NCBI GenBank assembly: GCA_938074205.1
Contig: CALJES010000015.1
Coordinates: forward strand, 1 to 64,000
Direction of reading: 5' to 3'
DNA from: an uncultured bacterium
GTDB lineage: Bacteria > Armatimonadota > UBA5829
DNA: 64,000 nucleotides
The position numbers and the translations under genes are program-made. Shown piece after piece: positions 36,032 to 45,346 of the stretch; position 1 is the first letter of the stretch, and each line of letters starts with the position of its first letter. The notes under the pieces were generated by a model that saw only the letters and a list, made by a program, of their open reading frames with translations, made no database searches and had not been told where the DNA came from.

Positions 36032-37201
36032 TCAGTGCACCGTATCTACCATTTGCTTCCAAACGACTGCTCTGATTGCGTCTGCAGCGGCTTTCGATAC
36101 TTCTTCGGGTGTCTTGCCCATTAACCTCGCATCGGCTTCAGAAACTATGATCAGTGGTTTGTCTCGCACTAGCACACCGTATCCGCTGGGGTCTATCTTA
36201 ATCTCATACATCTGAACATTCGAATCGAGCACGTCGTTTATAGTGCTGGCCAACTCATTGGCGATTTCGATGGAAGTTTTACCAGCGACTGGTGCTGGGC
36301 GGTAGATCAAAGTGCTGTTGATATACACCCCAGGTACTTCTTTTCCATCTACGCTATCCGTCCTGACTTCAGCTTTGACTGCCCGGGTGGTTTCCCTTCT
36401 TTTGATTGGGATTCCTAATTCGCGAATAACTTTCTTCGCTGCAGCCACGCGCTGGGCATCGAGCGGGTGCGACCTGTAGATTCCCCAGTCCACCATCTCC
36501 GGCCTTTTCGCGAGCCTTTCCAGAAAAGTCAGCAAACCTACCGGATTGTAGCCCGCCTCGCGCATATAGATGATTGCTCCATAGTCGGAATCTCTTTCAG
36601 CCTGCATTCCATATCCGTTTAGACGAGCAATCTGATAAAGTTGAGCGCCCAGCACAATATTACTCACGTCTGACCCCCTCGCACCGCTCACGATACTCGC
36701 CAAGAGGGCGATCGCTATTTGATTGTTGAGAGAAGCCTGCTTTTCAAGTAAGTAAACCATATGATGATGCGCGGCATGAACAATTTCGTGGGCGATGACA
36801 GCTGCCAACTCATGATCGCTTTCAACAAAGTCCAGCAAACCTCTGTATACGTAAATGTATCCGCCTGGTACTGAAAACGCGTTCACGTCGCTTTCTTCGA
36901 TGATGTTGAACTGGTACTGAAATGGGGTCACTCTTGAGGAGCCGTAAAGTGCCGGTACTTCTTTGGAGTTTGCGACTGCTGCTATTCTCTCGCCGATTTC
37001 ACGCACCCTTTTTAGATCTGCGGCGTTATCACTGAGCTTGTGCTCTTTAGCTATCTGCGCCGCTGCTTCCTGACCCAGTTTCACCTCTTTTTCGCCCAGG
37101 ATTGGCTCCGACGTGGCTACAGAACTGAGAACCAGCAGCACAGTTAAGAGTGCTGCTGCGTTGAGGATCAGCTTTCGAGGAAAATACTTTACCGCTTGCA
37201 T
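36032..37201 (-). CDS. M48-family zinc metalloprotease, secreted or membrane-anchored
   Basis: 389 residues with an N-terminal hydrophobic segment (LILNAAALLTVLLVLSSVAT) that acts as a signal peptide or anchor. The zinc motif is HEIVH (H138, H142) and the third ligand is E202 in MQAERDSDYGA. The layout matches BepA/LoiP-like periplasmic proteases that clear misfolded envelope proteins. The C-terminal ~110 residues after the protease core form an extra domain that I do not recognise. Converges on the zinc-ribbon gene. Confidence 0.9.
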   Translation of the reverse strand: MQAVKYFPRKLILNAAALLTVLLVLSSVATSEPILGEKEVKLGQEAAAQIAKEHKLSDNAADLKRVREIGERIAAVANSKEVPALYGSSRVTPFQYQFNIIEESDVNAFSVPGGYIYVYRGLLDFVESDHELAAVIAHEIVHAAHHHMVYLLEKQASLNNQIAIALLASIVSGARGSDVSNIVLGAQLYQIARLNGYGMQAERDSDYGAIIYMREAGYNPVGLLTFLERLAKRPEMVDWGIYRSHPLDAQRVAAAKKVIRELGIPIKRRETTRAVKAEVRTDSVDGKEVPGVYINSTLIYRPAPVAGKTSIEIANELASTINDVLDSNVQMYEIKIDPSGYGVLVRDKPLIIVSEADARLMGKTPEEVSKAAADAIRAVVWKQMVDTVH

Positions 37202-37298
37202 TGTTGTCTCCGACTTTTACCGACCCAACCCCGGCGTCATTGCGGCAGCAGTTCCATATGTATTGACGTAATGGGAAGCTCAGCAGTTGCCTAGTTTA

Positions 37299-39962
37299 CT
37301 AAGTCGATACCGCGCCTGCGGTATCGCCAATGGTAGGTATGTGTAGCGTAAAGGACGTTCCCACGCGTCTTCTGCTCGACACCACGAGCGTGCCGCCGAG
37401 GATGTCCACCAGATCGTGGACTATAGACAATCCTAGCCCGAACCCCGGCGGTTTGTGATGGTCTTGGCTGTTTACCGATTGTAACTGGTGGAACGGATCA
37501 AAAATGGCAGGCAAGTCCTTTCCAGCGATCCCTGGACCGGTGTCCGTAATTATCGCGTCAAAACCCGCGGTGCTTGAAGTCAGGCGTACTTCTATAGACC
37601 CGCGCGATGTGAACTTCACTGCATTGGACAGAATGTTGTTTATTATTATGCTGACTTTCTCTTCGTCGTACAAGCCTATTGTGTCTCGGCCGTGAATTTG
37701 CAAATCGATTCTGAGCCCTTTCTTTATCGCCTCCGGCATCACGAGCGAAATTGCTTTGCTGACCAGATCACTGGGTTTGCACGCCTTCGGACGAAGCTCG
37801 ATGCTGCCTGCTCTAACCCGTGCTGCCTCCAATAGGCTGCCTACCAGGCCGATAAGATTGTTCGCTGCGGCTACGATCTTACCCAGAAGCCTACGCTGAT
37901 CGCTGTTCAGCGGTCCCGCAAGCTCGTCGAGTAGCATTTCAGCATAGCCCTTGACCGCGGTCATCGGAGTCCTGATCTCATGCGTAATCCCGTTTAAGAA
38001 TTCCTGCTGCATTTGGTACGCCTTCTGAAGCTCGGCGTGGGATTGACGAAGCTGCTCTTCGGCCAGTCGCCTCTGAGTAATGTCGCGGATTATGCTGAGC
38101 ACCAATTCGGTCTTACCTTCGCGAAGAATCGGAGACCACGATTGCGATACCCACTTGGTCTGACCTGATCGAGTAACAAATCTCCATTCGAGGTTTACTA
38201 AAACCTCCCCGCCTAGGCCACGTTCCATAGCTTTCAAGAACTCTGCTCGGTCGTCGGGGTGGACCATATCTGGCGTAAACCAGCTAAATTCATTCGGTCG
38301 GTATTCCAGCATTGATTCAACCGCTGAGTTGACATGGACAATATCCCCGTCTGTGTTGCATAGCACGATTACGTCGTGAGAGCTCTCGACTATGTTTCTG
38401 TATTTCTCTTCGCTTTCGCGCAGAGCCTGTTCGGTCCGATGCAGATCAGTGATGTCGAAAATCACTGAATCCACGTAAACCAGATTTCCTGAATCGTCAA
38501 AGATTGGTTGACCGCGCTCGCGACAAATCGCTATACTGCCGTCTTTTCGTCGAATGCGGTAGACTATTGCAAATGACGTTTTCTTCTCAACGGCCTCGTC
38601 GACGACTCCAGCAATCCGCTCCTGATCCTCAGGGAGTATAAGGCCCATTAGGACAGACACCGGTTTGCCGACAAAGTGTGTGTCAGGCCAACCTGTAAGT
38701 TGCTCGATGGCTTGGCTCACAAAGTCGATTATAGGCGGCTCGACGAATAATAGCTTGCGGACAACCGCTCCGGGGATATTTTCAATTAGAGACCGAGACC
38801 ATCTTTCTTCTTTTTTTAGTGCAAGCTCGGCCTTTTTCCGCTCGGTGATGTCGATTGCAACCCAAGCAACACTTTTTGTCGTACCATCTTTTCCAATGAC
38901 AGGACTGAGATAATGCCTGAATGACCGCCCTTCCCGCTCGTCCTCAAATTCGGCGGCTTCGCCCGTTTCGACCACCCGATGGAATATCTCTTGACGTGAT
39001 GCTCGGATCCCAGGGTCGAGTTTATCCCAAAGATTTATTCCTTTCACATTTTTTGCGTCAATGCCAAACCGATTTGCCAGCATTTCATTCGCGAGCAGCA
39101 ATCTGCCCTCGCGGTCGCTGAGTGAAGCCGGATGCCGCAGGGCGTTGACGAAAGTACGCAGCACCGTTTCATTTTCGCGTAGCGCTTCTTCGGCTTCTAC
39201 TCGGCGGGTTATGTCACCGAAAGTGCTTATAATACCCTGAATGTTCCCTCGGCTGTCTATGAGAGGTCGCCATGAAATAGACACCCAAAGTTTGGTGCCG
39301 TCCTTGCGCACCAGTCTAGCAGTGTGGTCAAATCCCGAAATCCCGTTTCTTACTGCTGACCAGTGCACAACCAGTCCTGAGTCAGGTGGGTGCTCAATCA
39401 GTTGCGCACCACCCAGAATCTCATCAATAGTATATTTTGTGAGTGCCGCCATTTGTTCATTCGTGTAGAATACTCGGCCCAGTGCGTCTTCCATTATCAC
39501 GCCGGCGGGTATTGTCTCTGCGAGTGACTTGTACAGTAATTCGCGTGCATGCAGTTTGTGTAACTCATCCTGTTTCCGAGTTATATCTCGAATAACTGCA
39601 ATGGCAAAAACGGGGTTCTCTGGCCACGAGATCACGCTGGTGTCTATAAGCAATCTGCTTCCATCTCTTCGAACGATGGTGTAAACTTGCGAATCCGTCA
39701 ACTGTGCGCCTGCTGTGCGCAGTGCCGCACGTTTTTGCATAAGTTCGAAGGTATCAGGGGTCGTGAACTCCGAGAGACTTCTGCCGATGATGTCCTCGCG
39801 GCGATATCCACCCAATAGTTCGAGGGCGGGCTGGTTAATTTCGGCGATCACCAGACCGACGATGGCTACCAGAGGGTCATAAGTGTTGCCGATCACGAAA
39901 TCCCGTAATACTTGGGGGACGTCAGATATCGAGTAATTGCTCTCAGGATTATTCCTGCTCAT
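37299..39962 (-). CDS. Multi-PAS sensor histidine kinase
   Basis: 887 residues, no membrane helix, so probably cytoplasmic. Five PAS modules follow one another (starting near residues 15, 145, 265, 385 and 515), several with PAC-type endings such as FAIAVIRDITRKQDE. The kinase part has the H-box FLNGITHEIRTPMTAVKGY, N-box NNILSNAVKF, G1 DTGPGIAG and G2 GFGLGLSIVHDLVD. No response regulator is adjacent, so the partner is unknown. The PAS set could sense redox, light or small ligands; no cofactor residue can be assigned from sequence. Confidence 0.93.
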   Translation of the reverse strand: MSRNNPESNYSISDVPQVLRDFVIGNTYDPLVAIVGLVIAEINQPALELLGGYRREDIIGRSLSEFTTPDTFELMQKRAALRTAGAQLTDSQVYTIVRRDGSRLLIDTSVISWPENPVFAIAVIRDITRKQDELHKLHARELLYKSLAETIPAGVIMEDALGRVFYTNEQMAALTKYTIDEILGGAQLIEHPPDSGLVVHWSAVRNGISGFDHTARLVRKDGTKLWVSISWRPLIDSRGNIQGIISTFGDITRRVEAEEALRENETVLRTFVNALRHPASLSDREGRLLLANEMLANRFGIDAKNVKGINLWDKLDPGIRASRQEIFHRVVETGEAAEFEDEREGRSFRHYLSPVIGKDGTTKSVAWVAIDITERKKAELALKKEERWSRSLIENIPGAVVRKLLFVEPPIIDFVSQAIEQLTGWPDTHFVGKPVSVLMGLILPEDQERIAGVVDEAVEKKTSFAIVYRIRRKDGSIAICRERGQPIFDDSGNLVYVDSVIFDITDLHRTEQALRESEEKYRNIVESSHDVIVLCNTDGDIVHVNSAVESMLEYRPNEFSWFTPDMVHPDDRAEFLKAMERGLGGEVLVNLEWRFVTRSGQTKWVSQSWSPILREGKTELVLSIIRDITQRRLAEEQLRQSHAELQKAYQMQQEFLNGITHEIRTPMTAVKGYAEMLLDELAGPLNSDQRRLLGKIVAAANNLIGLVGSLLEAARVRAGSIELRPKACKPSDLVSKAISLVMPEAIKKGLRIDLQIHGRDTIGLYDEEKVSIIINNILSNAVKFTSRGSIEVRLTSSTAGFDAIITDTGPGIAGKDLPAIFDPFHQLQSVNSQDHHKPPGFGLGLSIVHDLVDILGGTLVVSSRRRVGTSFTLHIPTIGDTAGAVST

Positions 39963-40048
39963 ACAAAATGGCTCCTATTTCTGCGAAGCCATTTGATCTC
40001 TTGTACTCACTCATTAGAATTATGAGCGCAACTACCAATAGGGTTTAC

Positions 40049-43021
40049 TCAATTGGCAACGATGTTGACCAACTTTCCTTTCACCACTACGATTTTTTGA
40101 ACGGTCTTCCCCTCGAGCTCGGCCTTTACTTTGCTTGACGACAACGCTGCTACCTTCAGAGTTTCCTCATCGGCGTCGGCGGGCACTACCATTCGGTCCC
40201 GAACCTTACCATTGATCTGTGCTACTATTTCGATTTCTTCAGCCTTTGCCACTTCGGGGTCATAATCGGGCCATGGCTGTTCAATTGTAAACCCTTTTCT
40301 ACCTAGAATTTCCCAAAGCTCATCTGCGATATGCGGTGCTATCGGAGAGATTAACAAAACCAAGTTTTCAACGGCCTCGTCAATTGCCGCTGCAACACCG
40401 CTTCTGGGTTCATTTGCTTTCGCGGCACGTGGGAGGACAGCGTATATCTCGTTAACCAGTTCCATAAGTGCCGCAACTGCAGTGTTAAAAGAGAACTCCT
40501 CTATGTCTTCTCCAACCTTGCGTATTGTTTGGTGAGTCTTACGTCTCAGTGCTCTCGCATCCGGATCCAAATCTTTTTGGAGGCCATTTATCGCCGCGCG
40601 CCAGTTCGGGTTGAACCGCGTTGCCCATTCGTTCACCAGTCTCCACACACGTCCCATAAAGCGGAACGCGCCGTTCATCCCTTCTTCACTCCATTGAATT
40701 GCTTCTTCAAATGGGGCGACAAACAGTTCATACGTACGCAACGCGTCCGCACCGTATTTTTCTACCATTGAGTCTGGCGTAACGACGTTCCTTTTAGACT
40801 TGGACATCTTAACCCATTTCCAGATAATCTTATCTGGCGGGTATTTCCGGGCTTCTTCGGGAGTGAGCGGGATTAAGTCGCGTTCGATCTCATCTTCATC
40901 AGTTTCCACATCAACGGATTCGCCGGCTTCAATCGTCCGATGAGGGGTGTAGGCTAGTACCATTCCTTGGTTCTTCAGTTTAGCAAATGGTTCTACGAAC
41001 GGCACCAATCCCGCATCATACAGCACTTTGGTCCAAAACCTTGCGTACAGTAGATGCATCACAGCGTGTTCGGCCCCCCCGACGTAGAGATCCACAGGCA
41101 GCCAGTATGCCACGAGGTCTTTATCGAACGGCGCAGTATCAAGATGCGGAGTTACAAAGCGCAAGAAATACCAGCTGGAACACGCGAAACCGCTCATCGT
41201 ATCGGTTTCTCTTTTTGCAGGAGCGCCGCATTTAGGACACGTCGTGTTTACGAACTCGGGAATGGACGCCAGCGGCGATTCACCGGTGCCAGTGGGCTGA
41301 TAGTTCTCAACGTCAGGTAGTAACACGGGTAAGTCTTCCTCGGGTACAGGGACCTCTCCACACTTCTCGCAGTGCACGATCGGGATTGGTGCTCCCCAAT
41401 ATCGCTGCCGCGATATCAGCCAATCTCGCAACTTATAGTTGACAGCGAACCTGCCTTTGCCCGTCTTTTCGAGCCATTCAGTTACCACCTTCTTGGCAAC
41501 AGCACCCGGCGTTCCTGAAAACTCGCCGGAGTTTATCATGTCACCGTATTCATCATGAAATATGACGTCTCCGTAGAACGGCTCCCTCGCCAGAAGTTGC
41601 ATCAGCGTGTCCACGTTTTCGAGTGATGGGGCGCGTTCCTTGATGAGCGATAGAATCTCGCGTTCAGACTCAAACGAATCAAAGGGCACCACTCCGCGGT
41701 TTGCGAATATAAACGCCCAGCGCTTTCCGACGATCTCAATCCACGCTTCTGTGTTGGTCAAGTAAGCACAAGCGATGTCTATGTACTCGTCGGCTTGTTC
41801 CTCGTTTTCGAGTGTTACATAGTAGAAGCTGTCCCTATGTTCGAACTTTATGCCCTCTTGTTGCAGTACTTCTTCGAAGCCTTCTTCCACTATTTCATCA
41901 AACACTCGGCTCTTAGAAATGCCGTCCGTCCTGTCGATTACTGGAATTATAGGTATGCCGTATTTGAGGGCAAATTCAAAGTCGCGCTGGTCGTGAGCGG
42001 GTACTGCCATAATGGAACCTGTTCCATAACCCATCATCACGTAATCAGCTATCCAAATAGGTATTCGCCTGTCGTTTACAGGGTTGATCGCATAGGCGCC
42101 GATAAACACGCCGGTTTTTTCACGCTCAGTTGATTGCCGCTCCACTGCACTTGCTCGGGCCGCTTTCTTTCTGTACTCCTCTACTTCGTCGCGCATATTG
42201 GGGTTAGTCAGCTTATCGACCAGTGGGTGCTCGGGTGCCAGAACCATAAAAGTTGCTCCCCAGAGCGTGTCCGGACGAGTAGTGTATACGATGATTTCAT
42301 CGCCCTGTTCGGAGTGGAATACGACTTCTGCGCCCTCGCTCTTGCCAATCCAGTTTCGCTGCATAAGTTTGATCGACTCAGGCCAGTCGACCAGGTCTAG
42401 GTCATTTATAAGTCGCTCAGCGTAATCTGTTATTTTGAAGAACCACTGTGGTAGGTCTTTTTTCTCGATTAGAGAACCGCACCGCCAGCACCGACCGTCT
42501 TTGACTTCTTCGTTCGCCAGAACGGTCGCGCAAGACGGACACCAATTAGCGGGCGACATTGCCCTGTACGCTAATCCGCGCTTGTACAACAAAAGGAATA
42601 TCCACTGGGTCCACTTATAGTAGTCCGGCGATGACGAATTAATCTCGCGTGACCAATCATAGCTGATACCGATGAGGTTCATCTGCCGCTTGTAATTCGC
42701 GATATACTGCGGAACGGTGTACTTGGGATGGCTTTTCTGCTTTATAGCCTCGTTCTCGGCCGGCAGTCCAAACGCATCCCATCCCATAGGATGGAGCACG
42801 TTGAACCCCTTCATACGCTTGTAGCGGCAAACTACGTCCGTAGGAATATAATTGCGACAGTGGCCAACCGAAAGACCAGCACCGGAAGGGTATGGAAAGA
42901 AGTCGAGCCCGTAAAACTTGGGCTTATCGGTTTGATCAGGGGTGCGGAATAAGTTCGCCTCATTCCACCTTTCCTGCCATTTCTTCTCAATTTCTGTGAA
43001 GTTGTATTTGCGCTCTGCCAT
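40049..43021 (-). CDS. leuS: Leucyl-tRNA synthetase with an unusual insertion
   Basis: 990 residues from the ATG at 43021, preceded by AGGA; the frame is open 29 codons further but unconserved. The start MAERKYNFTEIEKKWQERWN is typical LeuRS. The HIGH motif reads SVGH (residues 51-54). The zinc knuckle has CPSC and CWRC (161-181), the editing domain has TTRPDTLWG and YGTGSIMAVPAHDQRD, and KMSKSKRN is the second class I motif. Between the editing domain and DMINSGEFSG there are about 110 residues (roughly 385-495) where the usual linker is short. It charges tRNA-Leu. Confidence 0.97.
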   Translation of the reverse strand: MAERKYNFTEIEKKWQERWNEANLFRTPDQTDKPKFYGLDFFPYPSGAGLSVGHCRNYIPTDVVCRYKRMKGFNVLHPMGWDAFGLPAENEAIKQKSHPKYTVPQYIANYKRQMNLIGISYDWSREINSSSPDYYKWTQWIFLLLYKRGLAYRAMSPANWCPSCATVLANEEVKDGRCWRCGSLIEKKDLPQWFFKITDYAERLINDLDLVDWPESIKLMQRNWIGKSEGAEVVFHSEQGDEIIVYTTRPDTLWGATFMVLAPEHPLVDKLTNPNMRDEVEEYRKKAARASAVERQSTEREKTGVFIGAYAINPVNDRRIPIWIADYVMMGYGTGSIMAVPAHDQRDFEFALKYGIPIIPVIDRTDGISKSRVFDEIVEEGFEEVLQQEGIKFEHRDSFYYVTLENEEQADEYIDIACAYLTNTEAWIEIVGKRWAFIFANRGVVPFDSFESEREILSLIKERAPSLENVDTLMQLLAREPFYGDVIFHDEYGDMINSGEFSGTPGAVAKKVVTEWLEKTGKGRFAVNYKLRDWLISRQRYWGAPIPIVHCEKCGEVPVPEEDLPVLLPDVENYQPTGTGESPLASIPEFVNTTCPKCGAPAKRETDTMSGFACSSWYFLRFVTPHLDTAPFDKDLVAYWLPVDLYVGGAEHAVMHLLYARFWTKVLYDAGLVPFVEPFAKLKNQGMVLAYTPHRTIEAGESVDVETDEDEIERDLIPLTPEEARKYPPDKIIWKWVKMSKSKRNVVTPDSMVEKYGADALRTYELFVAPFEEAIQWSEEGMNGAFRFMGRVWRLVNEWATRFNPNWRAAINGLQKDLDPDARALRRKTHQTIRKVGEDIEEFSFNTAVAALMELVNEIYAVLPRAAKANEPRSGVAAAIDEAVENLVLLISPIAPHIADELWEILGRKGFTIEQPWPDYDPEVAKAEEIEIVAQINGKVRDRMVVPADADEETLKVAALSSSKVKAELEGKTVQKIVVVKGKLVNIVAN

Positions 43022-43057
43022 ATTCTGCCGTCCTATCTGACACAACGTAAACACCAA

Positions 43058-43089
43058 GCGGAACTGGTGGTTTTGTGGGGGAGTTCCGC
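43058..43089 (-). promoter_or_regulatory. Hairpin in the leuS leader
   Basis: An 8-bp perfect stem (GCGGAACT / AGTTCCGC) with a 16-base loop sits in the roughly 95-base leader between the leuS promoter and its ATG. It lacks the conserved T-box sequence, so its role is open. Confidence 0.45.
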
Positions 43090-43122
43090 GTGCGAGCTTG
43101 GAGTTCACAGCTTGACGAGTTG

Positions 43123-43152
43123 ATTATAAGTTTGTTCAATGAGAGGTGTCAA
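43123..43152 (-). promoter_or_regulatory. leuS promoter
   Basis: On the minus strand a consensus TTGACA (43152-43147) and consensus TATAAT (43128-43123) lie 18 bases apart. This is the strongest sigma-70 promoter that I see in the window. Confidence 0.85.
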
Positions 43153-43230
43153 GAAACACACATGAGGTTCCATCCTCACTCCTTTGCATATACAGGCATC
43201 TGTAGTCGAAAAACTACCCTTCTTTACTCG

Positions 43231-43259
43231 TTGACAAAATGATTTTTTGGGGTGATACT
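43231..43259 (+). promoter_or_regulatory. Promoter of the secreted 528-residue protein
   Basis: TTGACA and GATACT are spaced by 17 bases; the start of transcription would be near 43266, about 75 bases before the ATG. Confidence 0.7.
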
Positions 43260-43342
43260 ACCATTGGATGTATTGTTGTGCGGCACACTCGATTGCAGTT
43301 TCGTGCAGTGATCAGTAACACGTAGAAAGGAGTAGGGGAAAC

Positions 43343-44929
43343 ATGCGAACAAAATCTTTAGGCATTCTTGTCGTCACGGTGGTGCTGACAACCCTGTGTG
43401 GTGCTCACGCGACAGTTATCACAGTCACCCCAGTGCAGCGTTTGACTCCGCCTGGTGTCGAACCTGCTGAGTGGGAGTGCACTAACGGTTGGAGCATCGT
43501 TACTAACAAGATGGGCGTAGGCAGGATTATGGTAAGTGGGCCGGCTTATTGCGAAGCGCCTTACCGGCCTTATGTGGCTTATGAGCTGGAAAACGTTGGT
43601 GGAACCAACTATCCGCGCTGGGTCTACGTGAAAGACGCTTTCGGCAATCCGATCCCCAAGTACGATATGGGCCGTGGCGCCTTCTACGCGTCGTGCGACA
43701 GGCACTATGGACAAGATGGCAATACAGGAAAAACGCCGTCTACGGTTTGGTTGGGTACAGATCAACACGCCGGTCTTCCGCTAGCCGGCATCGCTCTGCG
43801 CCAGATCAAAACCGCCAAGTACTGCACCTTTGTCTCCCGTAATCCGACGTTGTTGAAACCAGGTGTGGCAGATTCAAACTGGGACAGCTGGAAAGAAGCT
43901 TGGTACAATCCACGCCAGCCGATCTCCCTGCAGTTTCTGGTTCGTCACCCTACCAATCCTGGTTTGGTTGCGCAATTTTGGTACAGACCGTGGGGTAACG
44001 ATGCATTCATAGGAGATCAGGCGTGTGATGGCAGGCTTCAAATCTGGGAAGAGCACATTTGTATAGGTTCGGGAAACCGGGGAAGGTGGCTTAGTCCTCC
44101 CGACTGGGAGGGGTTACCATCAAGGGCTTTCAATAGCTGGGACGAGCTTCTAAACTCTTATCGAAGTGATGATCCAGAAAAGGTTCCGTTTAAGGACTAT
44201 GTGCTTGTTGAGACAACTGGGGATTACCCAAACGGTTTCAAGAGCCCGGGATTCAAGGGCAACACTGAGCCTCCAGGAAGACCTTTCTGCACTGGCACGG
44301 GTAAATGTCTGAATTTTGAGGTCGGCGCAAGGTTTTACAGGTTTTTCTTGCCTGATGGTACTCAAAGAACGTGGTATCCCGAGTCACTTGGCTTTCGGGG
44401 TCAGCTGGATCATTTCGTCCTGGAGATCGACCGCAACGAGGACGGTGACGTGAACGACCCAGGCGAATCTGCCATTTACGATTTCGAGCCGCCTGCAGAC
44501 GATCCCGGTCCCAGAATAGTCTATCTGAACCAACGATGTCTGGATGACCGCAACGGCCTCGATACGCTGCTCGAGAAGCTGGGCGAACCTGACAATATAT
44601 ACGACCCTGTGCAGAATCCATACAAGGATACCAAGGAGAGCCGACTGTACGACGTCCTCTTCAGAATATCCGGCAGGGTTACGGAAAGGTTCAACCCTTA
44701 CTTCGCCCTTGACGACGGTGCCGGTTTAGGTGCGGTCACACGGGTGTACACGTTGGATGAACCGAATCCCTACACTTGGATTCCATACAACTTTGTGAAC
44801 CCAGGCGAATACTGGACCAGTTGGGGATTGCTTGAAAGGTTCAGAGCAGCAGGCAGCCAACCGTGGGTCCTAAAGCCTTTCATTATGTGGACCGCAAAGA
44901 CCCACAACAGGCAGATACACGAATACTAG
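43343..44929 (+). CDS. Secreted protein of unknown function with a calcium-loop-like motif
   Basis: 528 residues; AGGAG precedes the ATG. The first ~22 residues (MRTKSLGILVVTVVLTTLCG) are a Sec signal peptide. The rest is rich in aromatic residues, Pro, Gly and Asp, with several cysteines and no transmembrane segment, as in an extracellular beta-rich protein. EIDRNEDGDVNDPGE (about residues 362-376) has the DxNxDGDxxD pattern of calcium-binding dockerin or EF-hand loops, but only one copy. I do not recognise the family. It has its own promoter and terminator, so it is monocistronic and possibly abundant. Confidence 0.8.
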   Translation: MRTKSLGILVVTVVLTTLCGAHATVITVTPVQRLTPPGVEPAEWECTNGWSIVTNKMGVGRIMVSGPAYCEAPYRPYVAYELENVGGTNYPRWVYVKDAFGNPIPKYDMGRGAFYASCDRHYGQDGNTGKTPSTVWLGTDQHAGLPLAGIALRQIKTAKYCTFVSRNPTLLKPGVADSNWDSWKEAWYNPRQPISLQFLVRHPTNPGLVAQFWYRPWGNDAFIGDQACDGRLQIWEEHICIGSGNRGRWLSPPDWEGLPSRAFNSWDELLNSYRSDDPEKVPFKDYVLVETTGDYPNGFKSPGFKGNTEPPGRPFCTGTGKCLNFEVGARFYRFFLPDGTQRTWYPESLGFRGQLDHFVLEIDRNEDGDVNDPGESAIYDFEPPADDPGPRIVYLNQRCLDDRNGLDTLLEKLGEPDNIYDPVQNPYKDTKESRLYDVLFRISGRVTERFNPYFALDDGAGLGAVTRVYTLDEPNPYTWIPYNFVNPGEYWTSWGLLERFRAAGSQPWVLKPFIMWTAKTHNRQIHEY

Positions 44930-44950
44930 CGGCATCTAAGTCAAGTGGAC

Positions 44951-44984
44951 AATCAGGAGCGGGACGCAAGCCCCGCTCCTGATT
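44951..44984 (+). terminator. Terminator after the secreted protein gene
   Basis: A perfect 13-bp inverted repeat (AATCAGGAGCGGG / CCCGCTCCTGATT) with an 8-base loop. It lies 21 bases past the stop and ends in ATTATTG rather than a long T-run. Confidence 0.8.
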
Positions 44985-45346
44985 ATTGCACGGTGAAATA
45001 TTCCCTGAGATACGCTCTTCAACTGGGCCTGAGGGACTCAGCCAATAGTTCTGCTTTCAAATTGGCCGCATTTCTAATGCGACTTAGTAGGTCCACTCTA
45101 TTTTGTCGGCCCCTCATAAGTGCTAAACCGAATTGCGCGCACAAAAATTGACATGCTATAATACTCGCACAATGCGGGGCATTTCATTTGCCGCCGATTG
45201 ATGTGAGCGGTTCTTGAAGTGTTCCGCGTCACAAAAGATTACGTTGCGCGAGCACGCGGGCCCCGCGCAGCAGCGATGTCGTTTATAATTGTTACTGACG
45301 GAAACACAATAGAGTCCACCCCCGCGTATTTTAAGGAAAGGAAGCG
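44985..45346. other. Intergenic region upstream of the ABC-like operon
   Basis: No gene is visible in about 360 bases. It holds an extended -10 promoter (listed separately), a short GC hairpin CGCGG-GCC-CCGCG near 45255-45267 and a second TATAAT at 45284-45289 without a clear -35. AAGGAAAGGAAG before 45347 is the ribosome binding site of the next gene. Confidence 0.5.
45154..45162 (+). promoter_or_regulatory. Extended -10 promoter of the ABC-like operon
   Basis: TGCTATAAT combines a perfect -10 with the extended TGn element. The TTGACA just upstream is only 3 bases from the -10 and cannot be its -35. The leader would be about 175 bases. Confidence 0.6.

Noticed and set aside
45148-45162. TTGACA next to TATAAT as a -35/-10 pair
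   Set aside because: Only three bases separate them; the -10 is better explained by its extended TGn element.
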